Positions 7,278-15,559 of a stretch of DNA of 29,346 nucleotides are shown here, in pieces. Location: assembly GCA_038209965.1 (NCBI GenBank), contig JBBQXF010000061.1, positions 1-29,346 on the forward strand, read 5' to 3'. Source of the stretch: JALONO01 sp038209965 (GTDB lineage Bacteria > Bacteroidota > Bacteroidia > Cytophagales > Thermoflexibacteraceae). The stretch's first letter is position 1, and each line of letters opens with the position of its first letter. The translations under genes and the position numbers were made by a program. Under the pieces are notes generated by a model that was not told the origin of the DNA, searched no databases, and was given only the letters and a program-made list of their open reading frames with translations.

Positions 7278-8804
7278 ATGAAAGACTTTTTCCGCGTTAG
7301 TTTCCTTTTTTTTAGCTGTCTTTTGGCAACAGTCCCCGGAGTTTCAGCCCAAAACCAAGGCGATCGGCTCAGCAATCTAAAAACTGTAATGCCCGCCATT
7401 GATTCCATTTGTCGAGAGTATGTGGCCCAGCACCACTTGCCCAGCTTGGTGGTTGGCCTAGTCGCTGACGGAAAACTGATCCACACTTTCAATATTGGCG
7501 AGCTTGATTTGGGTAAGAAAAATGCGGCCAACAGCCAGTCGGTGTACCGGATAGCCTCCATGACCAAAAGTGTGGCGGCCCTGGCCATTTTGCAGCTCCG
7601 CGATGCCGGGAAGTTAAAACTGGACGATCCCGTTTCGCAATATATTCCCGAGATCAAGGGCCAGCGACTGACCACCGACGCCCCCGAAATTACCATTCGC
7701 CACTTGCTCACCCATGCGGCAGGCTTCCCCGAGGACAACCCCTGGGGCGACCGCCAACTGGCCATCAGTGACAAAACCATGTTGGCCATGTTCAAAAAGG
7801 GCATCTCTTTTTCCAATGTGCCTGGTATAGCTTACGAATACAGCAACATGGGGTTTGCCATGTTGGGCTACATTATCACCAAAGTTTCGGGCCAGCCCTA
7901 TCAAACGTATACCCAACAAAAAATCTTCACCCCGTTGGGCATGACCAGCACTTATTGGGACTATGCCAAAGTCCCGGCCGGACAGTTGGCCCACGGCTAT
8001 CGCTGGCTCAACGGCCAGTGGGTGGAACAGCCCATGCTGGGCGATGGCGCTTACGGGGCGATGGGCGGCCTGCTCACTTCCATCGATGACTTTAGCAAAT
8101 ACGTTGGCCTCCATTTGTCGGCGTGGCCCGCGCGCAACGACCAAGAAAGCCCCGTTATCAAGCGGAGTTCCCTGCGCGAAATGCACCAAGGCGTGAACAT
8201 CAGCACGTTCAACCCCAATGCAGCCAGGGCCAACGGGCAGCCTTGTCCACAGGTAGCGGCTTACGGCTATGGTTTGCGCTGGGCCAAGGACTGCGACCAA
8301 AAAGTGTCGGTGGGGCACAGCGGTGGCCTGCCCGGTTTTGGCAGCAACTGGAACATGCTGCCCGACTATGGCATTGGCATCGTGTCGTTCAGCAACTTGA
8401 CCTATGCCCCGGCCAGCTCACTGAACCGGTTGCTGATCGATAAGCTAGTGGCCGCTGCTAAGCTCCCGCCCAAGCCGCTGCCAGTTTCCAGCATACTCAA
8501 CCAGCGAAAAAATGAGTTGGTGGGCTTGCTCCCCGACTGGAACAATGCGGCGGCCCAAGCGATTTTCGCCGAAAACTTCTTCTTGGACTATTTTCCCGAT
8601 CAACTGCGGCAAGAAGCCACGGCAATTTTCGCCAAAGCCGGCAAAATAGTGAAGGTGGGCGAATTGATCCCCGAGAACAACCTGCGCGGGTATTTTGTGC
8701 TGGTGGGCGAAAAAGCCGATATCGAAGTCAGCTTCACCCTAAGCCCGGAGAATCCACCCTTGATCCAAGAATACAACATTCGCGAACTGCCCAAAACCAA
8801 ATAA
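7278..8804 (+). CDS. Exported serine hydrolase, class C beta-lactamase family
   Basis: The 508-residue protein has a signal peptide (residues 1-24, ending VSAQ) and a beta-lactamase/penicillin-binding-protein fold domain (PF00144) over about 40-390. The three active-site motifs are clear: SMTK (Ser94 nucleophile, Lys97), YSN (Tyr188-Asn190) and HSG (347-349) in place of KTG. The LLTHAAGF segment at 143-150 is also typical. About 110 further residues follow without a recognised domain; DUF3471-like tails occur at this place in relatives. It likely acts in the periplasm as an esterase, D-amino-peptidase or similar enzyme; beta-lactam resistance cannot be assumed. ATG at 7278 is chosen over TTG at 7260 because it begins a proper signal peptide. 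Confidence 0.92.
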   Translation: MKDFFRVSFLFFSCLLATVPGVSAQNQGDRLSNLKTVMPAIDSICREYVAQHHLPSLVVGLVADGKLIHTFNIGELDLGKKNAANSQSVYRIASMTKSVAALAILQLRDAGKLKLDDPVSQYIPEIKGQRLTTDAPEITIRHLLTHAAGFPEDNPWGDRQLAISDKTMLAMFKKGISFSNVPGIAYEYSNMGFAMLGYIITKVSGQPYQTYTQQKIFTPLGMTSTYWDYAKVPAGQLAHGYRWLNGQWVEQPMLGDGAYGAMGGLLTSIDDFSKYVGLHLSAWPARNDQESPVIKRSSLREMHQGVNISTFNPNAARANGQPCPQVAAYGYGLRWAKDCDQKVSVGHSGGLPGFGSNWNMLPDYGIGIVSFSNLTYAPASSLNRLLIDKLVAAAKLPPKPLPVSSILNQRKNELVGLLPDWNNAAAQAIFAENFFLDYFPDQLRQEATAIFAKAGKIVKVGELIPENNLRGYFVLVGEKADIEVSFTLSPENPPLIQEYNIRELPKTK

Positions 8805-9035
8805 CGAGTTCTTCGAGGTGTTGGCCCCAATTCCGGGACAGAAATCAACTTGCGTATATCGTAGATCATTATCTCAACTTGCGTATTCAGACAACCTTTT
8901 CGATTGAGAAATAGCATTATCATCAATTAAGCAGGTTTTCATTTTTTGAAGACTAAGCAAAAAATAAAGTTGTTTTATTGACCAACCATAACTTTTAATC
9001 CATTGACCATCCACGTTGACAAACCACAAGTGAAA

Positions 9036-10031
9036 ATGAAATACTCATTGCTAACATTACTGATCTATTTTTCCTTGGATTATGCTGGTTGGGCCCAAAC
9101 CAACGAGGCGGGCAAGATCACTCGGTTGCACAAAGCATTCGACAAGATAGTGGCCACCGATGCCAAGCCCGAAAAAGTGGCCAGCGGGTTCTTCTTCACC
9201 GAAGGGCCGCTTTGGCATTCCGGCGGTTTCCTGATATTTAGCGACATTCCGGCCAACCGGATCTACCAACTCGATGCCACCGGCAAAGCCGAAGTTTTTC
9301 TGGAAAAAAGTGGCTACACCGGGGCCGGTTCACCCACCGGCGAAATTGGGACCAATGGGCTGGGCTATGACCAAACCGGGCAACTGCTGCTTTGCCAGCA
9401 CGGGAACCGGCAATTGGTGCGCCAAGGCCCGGACGGCAAGCAAACAGTTTTAGCCGAAAAAATGAACGGAAAACGTTTCAACAGCCCCAACGACGTGGTT
9501 TGCCGGAAAGATGGGACGATCTATTTCACCGATCCTTCGTGGGGATTGGAAAAAAACAGCGACAAACCACTGCGGGAAATTGCCTACAATGGGGTTTACC
9601 GATTGGCCAATGGGCAGGTATATGTATTGGACAGCACGCTGGTCAAACCGAACGGGGTTGCGCTCTCGCCAGATGGGCGGACGCTTTATGTGGCCGACAT
9701 GACCAAAAAGTGGTACCGCTACCAACTCAATGCGGATGGAACGGTAAAAAGCCGAAAAGTATTTTTTGATGCCTCGGGAATCAATGGCTCCGGGCACATG
9801 GACGGCATGAAGGTCGATGTCAAGGGCAATGTTTACGGAACTGGGCCCGACGGCGTGATGGTGTTCACCCCAGCGGGCGAGTACCTCGGCGCGATCCAAT
9901 TTGCCGAAATTGCCGCCAATGTAGGCTGGGGCGGGAGCGACGGGCGAACCCTGTACGCCACTTGCCAAACGGGAATCTACCGGATCAAACTGAAAAACCG
10001 GGGATTGTGCTATGCCAAAAGCACCAAATAG
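9036..10031 (+). CDS. Exported SMP-30/gluconolactonase family beta-propeller
   Basis: The product has 331 residues: a signal peptide (1-20) followed by a six-bladed propeller of the SMP-30/gluconolactonase/LRE family. Likely metal ligands are Glu56 (FTEGPLW), Asn152 (SPNDVV), Asn206 (KPNGVALSPDG) and Asp256 (HMDGMKVD), matching the family's Glu/Asn/Asn/Asp divalent-cation site. Members hydrolyse sugar lactones; with the signal peptide this one should act in the periplasm. ATG at 9036 opens the signal peptide; the frame continues upstream to a TTG at 9003, and a GTG lies two codons before the ATG. It ends convergently with the NCS1 permease, and the two stop codons lie in one 12-base palindrome. 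Confidence 0.92.
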   Translation: MKYSLLTLLIYFSLDYAGWAQTNEAGKITRLHKAFDKIVATDAKPEKVASGFFFTEGPLWHSGGFLIFSDIPANRIYQLDATGKAEVFLEKSGYTGAGSPTGEIGTNGLGYDQTGQLLLCQHGNRQLVRQGPDGKQTVLAEKMNGKRFNSPNDVVCRKDGTIYFTDPSWGLEKNSDKPLREIAYNGVYRLANGQVYVLDSTLVKPNGVALSPDGRTLYVADMTKKWYRYQLNADGTVKSRKVFFDASGINGSGHMDGMKVDVKGNVYGTGPDGVMVFTPAGEYLGAIQFAEIAANVGWGGSDGRTLYATCQTGIYRIKLKNRGLCYAKSTK

Positions 10032-10040
10032 CGATCGCTA
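10029..10040. other. 12-base palindrome holding both convergent stop codons
   Basis: TAGCGATCGCTA is a perfect palindrome. Its first three bases are the TAG stop of the plus-strand lactonase gene and its last three, read on the minus strand, are the TAG stop of the permease gene. Only six bases separate the two coding regions. Confidence 0.9.
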
Positions 10041-11432
10041 GCCACTTGCCCCGGCCCGCAGTTTGGCCAGCCCAATGTACACCACAATGGCCACCGCCCA
10101 CGCGGGCATGGCCACGAAGAAGTAAAAATCGAAACCGTAGGCTTGGTAAATGGCATAGCCGGCCGCCACTGCCAAAACCCACGTAATGGCCGCGATCCAG
10201 TTAAAGTTGGCGCCCGTTTTTTCGGCCCAGTTGCTGGGCAGGCCCAATTTGGGAAACAGCCACACATCGACCAAAATGATGGCCCCGATGGGCGTAGCGA
10301 TGAGGGCATACACCGCCAGCCACTGATCCAGCTTGCTCACCACCCCCGGAAAGCAGGCCATTAAAGTGGCCAGCAGACCAACGGCCAAAGTGGTTTTCCA
10401 CCGGCGGGCCGAGGGCCAAAGGGCTTGGAGGGCCAGCCCCGAGCGATAAATGCAGGGGTTGGCCGTTGTCCAGCCCGCAATCACCACGCACAATATGCCC
10501 GCCCAGCCCGCACTCCCAAACGCGATCTGGCCAGGGGAAGGATTGGGATTGCCGCTTTGCAGGGCTACGGCGCACAAAATCCCCGAGGCGATCCACGCCA
10601 TGTAGTGGCCGATGAACATCCCCGCCGCCGAGGCGAAGCCGTACCAAGAGTGTTTGGCGTAGCGATAAATGGACATATCGGCCAGCCCGATGTGCATGGA
10701 AGTGTTGCACAGCCAAGCAAAAGCGATGATGTGCCAAAGCGTATATTTGCTTTGCCCGGCCGCCGGCACTCCCGTCCAGATTTTCTCGGTGGCCACTTGC
10801 CAAAACCCGTCGATCGAGGTGAGGCCCAGTTGGGGCAGCACCGCCACTGCCGCCGCTACAAACACCAGTGGCATCCAGGGGGCACAAATAGTGGAGAAAT
10901 AGGCCACCTGATCATAGCCAAAAACGGCCACCCCGGCAATCACCGACCCGATGCCCAGTACGACCAGCACCCAACCCACGCTATTGGGGTAAATATCGGT
11001 CAGGCCGGGCATGGGCATGTCCACGGCCAGCCCCACCGCAGTGGCGGAGACGGCCATCATGCTGCCCGCGAGCACACAAAACTGGAGCCCGTTGATCGCG
11101 TTGTAGATCGATACCAAACCAAAGCCACAGATTTTTTCCAATTGGTAGAAGATGGTCAGGCGGGTTTTGACCGCCAGCGGGGCACAGATCAAGGCCCAAC
11201 TGAGGGTAGCCAAAATATTGCCCACAAACAACCCAAGAAAGATGTCGGCGGCCCCGGCCCCGTGCAGGACAAACAGGGGCCCGATCACAAATTCTGTTCC
11301 CGCGATGTGCTCACCGGCCACCATGCCAATGAAACTACGGAAAGATTTTACTTTATTGGCCGGGACAGGCTGCCGTTCATATTCCTCGACGGCGTTGAGC
11401 TTCTCCGCAAGGCTGAGGGTTTCATTTTGCAT
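10038..11432 (-). CDS. NCS1-family nucleobase permease (CodB-like)
   Basis: The 464-residue protein has about 12 hydrophobic helices after a polar N-terminus (1-30). Family features are the early FIGMVAGEHIAGTEFVIGPL region and the helix IAGWTTANPCIYRSGLALQAL, the TTANPxIYRxGL motif of cytosine-permease-type NCS1 carriers. These are inner-membrane proton or sodium symporters for cytosine, purines, hydantoins or related bases. The exact substrate cannot be read from the sequence. The start is ATG at 11432. The exported TIM-barrel gene lies 154 bases upstream on the same strand and might be co-transcribed. A deaminase-fold protein is encoded about 3 kb away, but not in the same operon. Confidence 0.88.
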   Translation of the reverse strand: MQNETLSLAEKLNAVEEYERQPVPANKVKSFRSFIGMVAGEHIAGTEFVIGPLFVLHGAGAADIFLGLFVGNILATLSWALICAPLAVKTRLTIFYQLEKICGFGLVSIYNAINGLQFCVLAGSMMAVSATAVGLAVDMPMPGLTDIYPNSVGWVLVVLGIGSVIAGVAVFGYDQVAYFSTICAPWMPLVFVAAAVAVLPQLGLTSIDGFWQVATEKIWTGVPAAGQSKYTLWHIIAFAWLCNTSMHIGLADMSIYRYAKHSWYGFASAAGMFIGHYMAWIASGILCAVALQSGNPNPSPGQIAFGSAGWAGILCVVIAGWTTANPCIYRSGLALQALWPSARRWKTTLAVGLLATLMACFPGVVSKLDQWLAVYALIATPIGAIILVDVWLFPKLGLPSNWAEKTGANFNWIAAITWVLAVAAGYAIYQAYGFDFYFFVAMPAWAVAIVVYIGLAKLRAGASG

Positions 11433-11586
11433 ATTTGCCAGAATGTTCTAGGTTGGGCGTTGTTTTCGGGGGTCAATATAGGAAAACCCGCCCAAAATTC
11501 AAGTTTTCGGGTGGCCAACCGCTGCCACTGGAAATGGCCACCAACGGCCTAAGATCGCCGGGACAGTGCCCAAACCAGTTGCTGGT

Positions 11587-12468
11587 TCAAGCTTGTTTCA
11601 TGTATTTTACAAAATCGGGGAAGGCCAGTTCCGGGCTGGCGATTTCGGGATGCCAGCGTTTTTCCCACTCAAAACTGTAATAGCCGTGGTAACGGTTTTC
11701 TTTGAGCACCGCCACCACCTCGGCCAAGGGAACATTGCCCGCGCCCATGAAAACATACTTGAACGAGCCATCGGCTTGCAAAATGCCATCTTTGAGGTGA
11801 ACGTGGTGGATGTATTTTTTGAGCGCGGCAAACATCGCGGTGGGACTTTGGCGGGTAATGATGTACATGTTGAAAAAATCCCAGATCAGCCCAATGTGCT
11901 TGCTTTCGGCGGCCTGCATGATGGTGAGCAAATCGTCCGTTTTCACCACATCACCGTGGGTTTCCAGCAATACTTTTACCTTGCTGCCCTGGGCATGTTT
12001 TCCCAATTCAACGAGCGCAGTAGCAATTTTTTCAAGTATGGCTGCTTTGGCAAATTCGCTCGGCAGGTTGTTGGGGAACACCCTGACAAACGGGCAATGC
12101 AGCTTTTCGGCCAAATCGATGTAGCGTTTGGCTTGGTCCAACTGCTCCCGCCGTTTGCCAGCTTCGTGAAAATGGAGATTGGCCGATGATCCCAAATTGA
12201 TGATTTTCAATCCATTATCATTTAACTGGCGAAGGCTGGCCGGTAAGTTGCTGGGCGAGAAAACCTCAGTTTTGAGCAAGTCCAGTTCAGGGCCCAAGCC
12301 CCTTAGCTCGATGCCCTGATAACCAAGGGCAACCGCCTTTTGCAACACCGTTTGCCAAGACCAGTCCGGGCAGCCCAAGGTTGAAAAAGCCAGTTTGAGC
12401 GGTTTGGGTTTGGGGGCCCACGAAAGGCCGAGCGCGGAAAGTGCCAGCAAAAAATTTCTACGGTGCAT
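11587..12468 (-). CDS. Exported TIM-barrel sugar phosphate isomerase/epimerase-like protein
   Basis: The 293-residue product begins MHRRNFLLALSALGLSWA, a signal peptide with a twin-Arg near the start (RR at 3-4), possibly Tat-dependent. It is followed by an AP-endonuclease-2/xylose-isomerase-like barrel (PF01261). Probable metal ligands are Glu169 (LLETHGD), Asp197 (LIWDFFN), His224 (HVHLKD) and Glu267 (YSFEWEK). Exported members in Bacteroidota often accompany DUF1080 and oxidoreductase genes in 3-keto-sugar metabolism; here a DUF1080 lipoprotein lies about 3 kb away. The start is ATG at 12468; the frame stays open upstream to 12681, but that extension has no protein-like content. It is not a cytosolic phosphate-sugar enzyme if the leader is real. 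Confidence 0.9.
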   Translation of the reverse strand: MHRRNFLLALSALGLSWAPKPKPLKLAFSTLGCPDWSWQTVLQKAVALGYQGIELRGLGPELDLLKTEVFSPSNLPASLRQLNDNGLKIINLGSSANLHFHEAGKRREQLDQAKRYIDLAEKLHCPFVRVFPNNLPSEFAKAAILEKIATALVELGKHAQGSKVKVLLETHGDVVKTDDLLTIMQAAESKHIGLIWDFFNMYIITRQSPTAMFAALKKYIHHVHLKDGILQADGSFKYVFMGAGNVPLAEVVAVLKENRYHGYYSFEWEKRWHPEIASPELAFPDFVKYMKQA

Positions 12469-12927
12469 GGTAATGGCCCCCTTGTGCCAATTGGGAAAAC
12501 AGTTGGTATTTGCGCATTTGAAAGGATCGCACCCACTTTGGCCGGGGACAAAATGGGAAAGTTTTGCGTTCCTTCCCCGGGGCAATTTACCAATAATACT
12601 ACCTTGGCGCAAGGTCTGTCCAGATTTGCTGGATTGATTGCCCCGATGTTGAGCAGCACAGCCAATTGGGGGCTTCACCAACAGGCTTTGCTGGGATTTG
12701 ACCCATCGCTTGGGGATTCGTCCGAGGCCCTATTTCAATTTCAAAACCAAGTTGCTTACCGGCCAACTAGGCTGAGCACTCCCCCTGCGTTTGCGTTCAT
12801 TTACCTGAAAAGGGAGCGTTGACCCAGAAAATCAATGTTTAAACATTGATTTCACAAACCTTAACACAGATTTTTTGTTTATCAGTTGTACTAATCTAAA
12901 CTTTGTAAAATTTAAAATCGCAAAACC
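12469..12927. other. Divergent intergenic region
   Basis: This is a 459-base gap between the exported isomerase-like gene (minus) and yceI (plus). No supported gene is seen: frames on both strands here start with GTG or TTG and look like extensions of shadows. The last 90 bases are AT-rich and contain the candidate promoter of yceI. Confidence 0.5.
12874..12905 (+). promoter_or_regulatory. Candidate Bacteroidetes-type promoter of yceI
   Basis: TTTG at 12874-12877 and AAACTTTG at 12898-12905, separated by 20 bases, resemble the -33 TTTG and -7 TAnnTTTG pair; the first T of the -7 box is missing. The predicted leader before the ATG at 12928 would be short, about 15-20 bases. Confidence 0.35.
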
Positions 12928-13533
12928 ATGAAAAAATCTTTCATTTTAAGCTTAGGGCTATCATTCTTGTTGTTTTCTTTCGTGAGCAATGCGCCACTGG
13001 AAACCTACAAAATCAATGCAGCACAAAGTAAAGTGGGTTGGGTCGGCAAAAAAGTGACCGGTCAACACAACGGCACCATCGCGGTGAAAGAGGGAAACCT
13101 GGAAGTGAAGGGCGGAAAAATAACGGGTGGTTCTTTTGTGATTGACATGAACACCATCGTGTGTGAAGATCTGACCGATGCGGGCACCAACGCCAAGTTT
13201 TTGGGCCATTTGAAGTCGGACGATTTCTTCTCGGTAGCCAACAACCCCACCGGTACTTTTACCATCAAGAAAGTGACCGCAAAAGGCAAGGCTGGCGCAG
13301 CCGATAAGTACCAGATCGAGGGCGATTTGACCCTGAAAGGCATCACCAAGCCCGTTAGCATGGATGCCGAAGTAACGACTGCCGGCAAAAAGATGACCGC
13401 CGTTTCTTCTTTCAAGATCAACCGTACTCAGTGGGACATTAAGTTCCGTTCGGGTTCCTTCTTTGAAAATCTGGGCGACAAAATGATTTATGACGACATC
13501 GAGCTCACATTGAACGCAGTGTTCGAGAAGTAA
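12928..13533 (+). CDS. YceI family periplasmic protein
   Basis: The 201-residue protein has a signal peptide (1-22) and then a complete YceI-like domain, a lipocalin-like barrel that in studied relatives binds polyisoprenoid lipids. Family landmarks are GGSFVIDMNTI, FLGHLKSDDFFSVANNPTG, the GDLTLKGITKPV strand pair and the C-terminal RTQWDIKFRSGSFFENLGD segment with IELTL at the end. It should act in the periplasm. Codon use is less GGCC-rich than in neighbours, as might suit a well-expressed protein. The start is ATG at 12928. A strong shared terminator separates it from the convergent esterase gene. Confidence 0.95.
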   Translation: MKKSFILSLGLSFLLFSFVSNAPLETYKINAAQSKVGWVGKKVTGQHNGTIAVKEGNLEVKGGKITGGSFVIDMNTIVCEDLTDAGTNAKFLGHLKSDDFFSVANNPTGTFTIKKVTAKGKAGAADKYQIEGDLTLKGITKPVSMDAEVTTAGKKMTAVSSFKINRTQWDIKFRSGSFFENLGDKMIYDDIELTLNAVFEK

Positions 13534-13546
13534 GCCCAAAATGCAG

Positions 13547-13588
13547 AAAAGCGACCGAAGAACCTTCGCTGGTTTTTCGGTCGCTTTT
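13547..13588. terminator. Bidirectional intrinsic terminator
   Basis: AAAAGCGACCGAA (13547-13559) pairs with 13576-13588, with an inner AACC/GGTT helix, and runs into six T (13585-13590). The left arm is preceded by A bases, so it can end both yceI (plus) and the esterase gene (minus, stop at 13593), which converge on it. Confidence 0.9.
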
Positions 13589-13592
13589 TTGG

Positions 13593-14492
13593 CTACTGCC
13601 GGAAGCTCACCCCAATGAAGCGCAGCGCATCCACAATGCCCGTGCGCCAGTAAGTCCAATCATGAACCCCGTCCCGGATCCGGAATTCGTAAGGAACTCC
13701 CCGGTCAACCAGCCCCTCGGCCAGTTTGAGGTTGCCCCGGATCAAGAAATCGCCATCGCCACAGTCGATCCACCAGCGAACCTTTTTCAGATCGTCCACT
13801 TTGGCGGTTTCCACCAGTTTGAGCACCGAGTTTTGGTACCAAGTATCGGTTAGGCGGGCTTTCCCCACCAAGTTCTTGCCATACAAGATCCCAAAAACAC
13901 TTTCGTAGCGGTCAGACGGGGTGGTTTCCATCTCGGCGTCAGTTCGCACTGCCGCGCTCAAAGCCCCACACGCCGCAAACAAATCGGGGTATTTCAGGGC
14001 ATAGATCAGTGATCCGTAGCCACCCATGCTCAGGCCCGACACCGCCCGGTAGTTGCGCTTGGTGCGGGTGCGGTAGGTGGCATCGATGTGGGGCAAAAAT
14101 TCTTTGATGAAAAAATCCTCGTATTTGGCTTGGCCATCAAAACTGTTGATGTACCACGCTACGCCCCCATCGGGCATGGCAATGATCATCGGCGGGATTT
14201 CGCCCGTGGCAATGGCGGCATCGGCATAACGGTTGACTTCCCCAAATTGCAGCCAGCCCGTTTCGTCGTCGGTGTATCCGTGGAGCAGATAAGTGACGGG
14301 ATAGCGCCGTTCGGAAAGTTCATAATCGGGCGGGAGATACAGGGAATAGCGGACATCGCGACCCAAGATGGTGCTTTTGAGCACGCGCCCTTCCAGCACT
14401 TTGCCTTTCGTGGGGCTTTGGCCCCAACTTTTTTGGAATAAGCAAGTAGCCAATAACCAGATGACTACCCACATTACAGGTTTCATTTTCAT
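13593..14492 (-). CDS. Exported alpha/beta-hydrolase esterase (PF00756)
   Basis: The 299-residue product has a signal peptide (about 1-24, ending KSWGQ) and a putative-esterase domain of the esterase D/FrmB/feruloyl-esterase type. The catalytic triad is visible: Ser155 in GLSMGGYG, Asp248 in DCGDGD, His277 in GVHDWTYW. HGYTDDETGW (71-80) supplies the oxyanion region. Relatives include S-formylglutathione hydrolase, mycolyltransferases and xylan feruloyl or acetyl esterases; with a signal peptide a carbohydrate esterase role is more likely, but the substrate is not shown. The start is ATG at 14492; another Met follows two codons on. It is divergent from the deaminase-fold gene. Confidence 0.93.
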   Translation of the reverse strand: MKMKPVMWVVIWLLATCLFQKSWGQSPTKGKVLEGRVLKSTILGRDVRYSLYLPPDYELSERRYPVTYLLHGYTDDETGWLQFGEVNRYADAAIATGEIPPMIIAMPDGGVAWYINSFDGQAKYEDFFIKEFLPHIDATYRTRTKRNYRAVSGLSMGGYGSLIYALKYPDLFAACGALSAAVRTDAEMETTPSDRYESVFGILYGKNLVGKARLTDTWYQNSVLKLVETAKVDDLKKVRWWIDCGDGDFLIRGNLKLAEGLVDRGVPYEFRIRDGVHDWTYWRTGIVDALRFIGVSFRQ

Positions 14493-14598
14493 ACTTTCAA
14501 GCTCAAAAAGCCAAGATTAAACATTAAAAACAAATAAAGATAGGCAACTTTGCAAGTTATTGGCCATTTTGCCCATCTGATCACATTGGATATTGACA

Positions 14599-15306
14599 AT
14601 GAAAAAACTGTTTGTGTTTTGGGTCATTTTCTTGCATTTCACGACCATTGGCCAAAGCCAAGGCCAACCCGCCGAATTCGATTTTGTGACCCGCGACCGC
14701 GCAACGCTGGTCAAAAAATTGGTGTCGCTCCCCTGCGGGATTTTAGCCACCGATGATGTCAAGACCATCTTGGCCAAGATCGAGCAGTTTTTGGCCCATT
14801 ACCAACCCGACCCGGCCTATCCCGACGATAAATATGCCAAGGAAAGCGTCCGCCAAGCCCTGATCAGTGTCAAGAAAGGCGGTTACGGAATCGGGGCCGT
14901 CATTGTGGATCAACAAGGAAACATCCTCCACGGGGCCCACAATGCACAGTTGACCGAGTTCCGATCCGACCTGCACGCGGAGATGACCCTGCTCAACGAT
15001 TTTGAGGATCAAAAAAAATTTAAACAATATCGCCACAAATATATCTACAAGCCCGGTCTAATGGTGTACAGCTCCGCCGAGCCTTGCCCCATGTGCTTCA
15101 TCCGGCTGGCCACCGTGGGGGTGGATACCAAGTTTGCCACGCCCGGCCCAGACGACGGCATGGTGAGCCGGGTGGACTGCCTGCCCCCGGCTTGGCGCGA
15201 CATGGCCAAGCAGCACCAGTTTGGCCAGGGCAAAAACTCCCCTATCATGCAGCAGCTGGCCCACGTGCTGTTTTATTCCTACCTGTTGGACAACCGAATG
15301 CCCTGA
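14599..15306 (+). CDS. Signal-peptide-bearing nucleoside/CMP deaminase-fold protein
   Basis: The 235-residue product has a likely signal peptide (core LFVFWVIFLHF, about residues 1-20) and a cytidine/deoxycytidylate deaminase-type zinc domain. It has HAE at 126-128 (zinc His and proton-shuttling Glu) and the PCPMC motif at 162-166 supplying two zinc cysteines. The spacing fits the tRNA-adenosine/guanine deaminase branch, with about 90 extra residues before the domain. Members are normally cytosolic, so an exported one is unusual: it may deaminate extracellular nucleobases or nucleosides, or be a fold relative with another role. ATG at 14599 is chosen over TTG at 14593. No operon partner is visible. 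Confidence 0.88.
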   Translation: MKKLFVFWVIFLHFTTIGQSQGQPAEFDFVTRDRATLVKKLVSLPCGILATDDVKTILAKIEQFLAHYQPDPAYPDDKYAKESVRQALISVKKGGYGIGAVIVDQQGNILHGAHNAQLTEFRSDLHAEMTLLNDFEDQKKFKQYRHKYIYKPGLMVYSSAEPCPMCFIRLATVGVDTKFATPGPDDGMVSRVDCLPPAWRDMAKQHQFGQGKNSPIMQQLAHVLFYSYLLDNRMP

Positions 15307-15559
15307 TCGCCAACCATGTGCGCCGCCCGCCCGTCAAGTGCTTTCTTCGGGGGGAGTTGTCATTTTCCACCCCAGCCCACAAGCACTCGAGCCGGTATCC
15401 ACTTGCGAGCCCGAATCCTCGGGCAAAAAAATGGCCCAAACTGGTAGCTCGGTTCCGCTGGTGGCGGTCGGATCCAGTAGTTCGGGATTTATTGCTTCGG
15501 GCGGGGTTTCATCGGGAAGATCCATTGGTCAATAAAAGTTGTGATTGCCCCATTTTCAG

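Noticed and set aside
10425..11552. 375-codon plus-strand open frame
   Set aside because: It is antisense to the NCS1 permease, which has clear membrane helices and family motifs; the product here is His/Gly/Arg-rich without structure.
14544..14556. AACTTTGCAAGTT palindrome as a second copy of the CobW operator
   Set aside because: The arms are only five bases and the core order differs from TGCAACAAAGTTGCA; it is likely coincidental.
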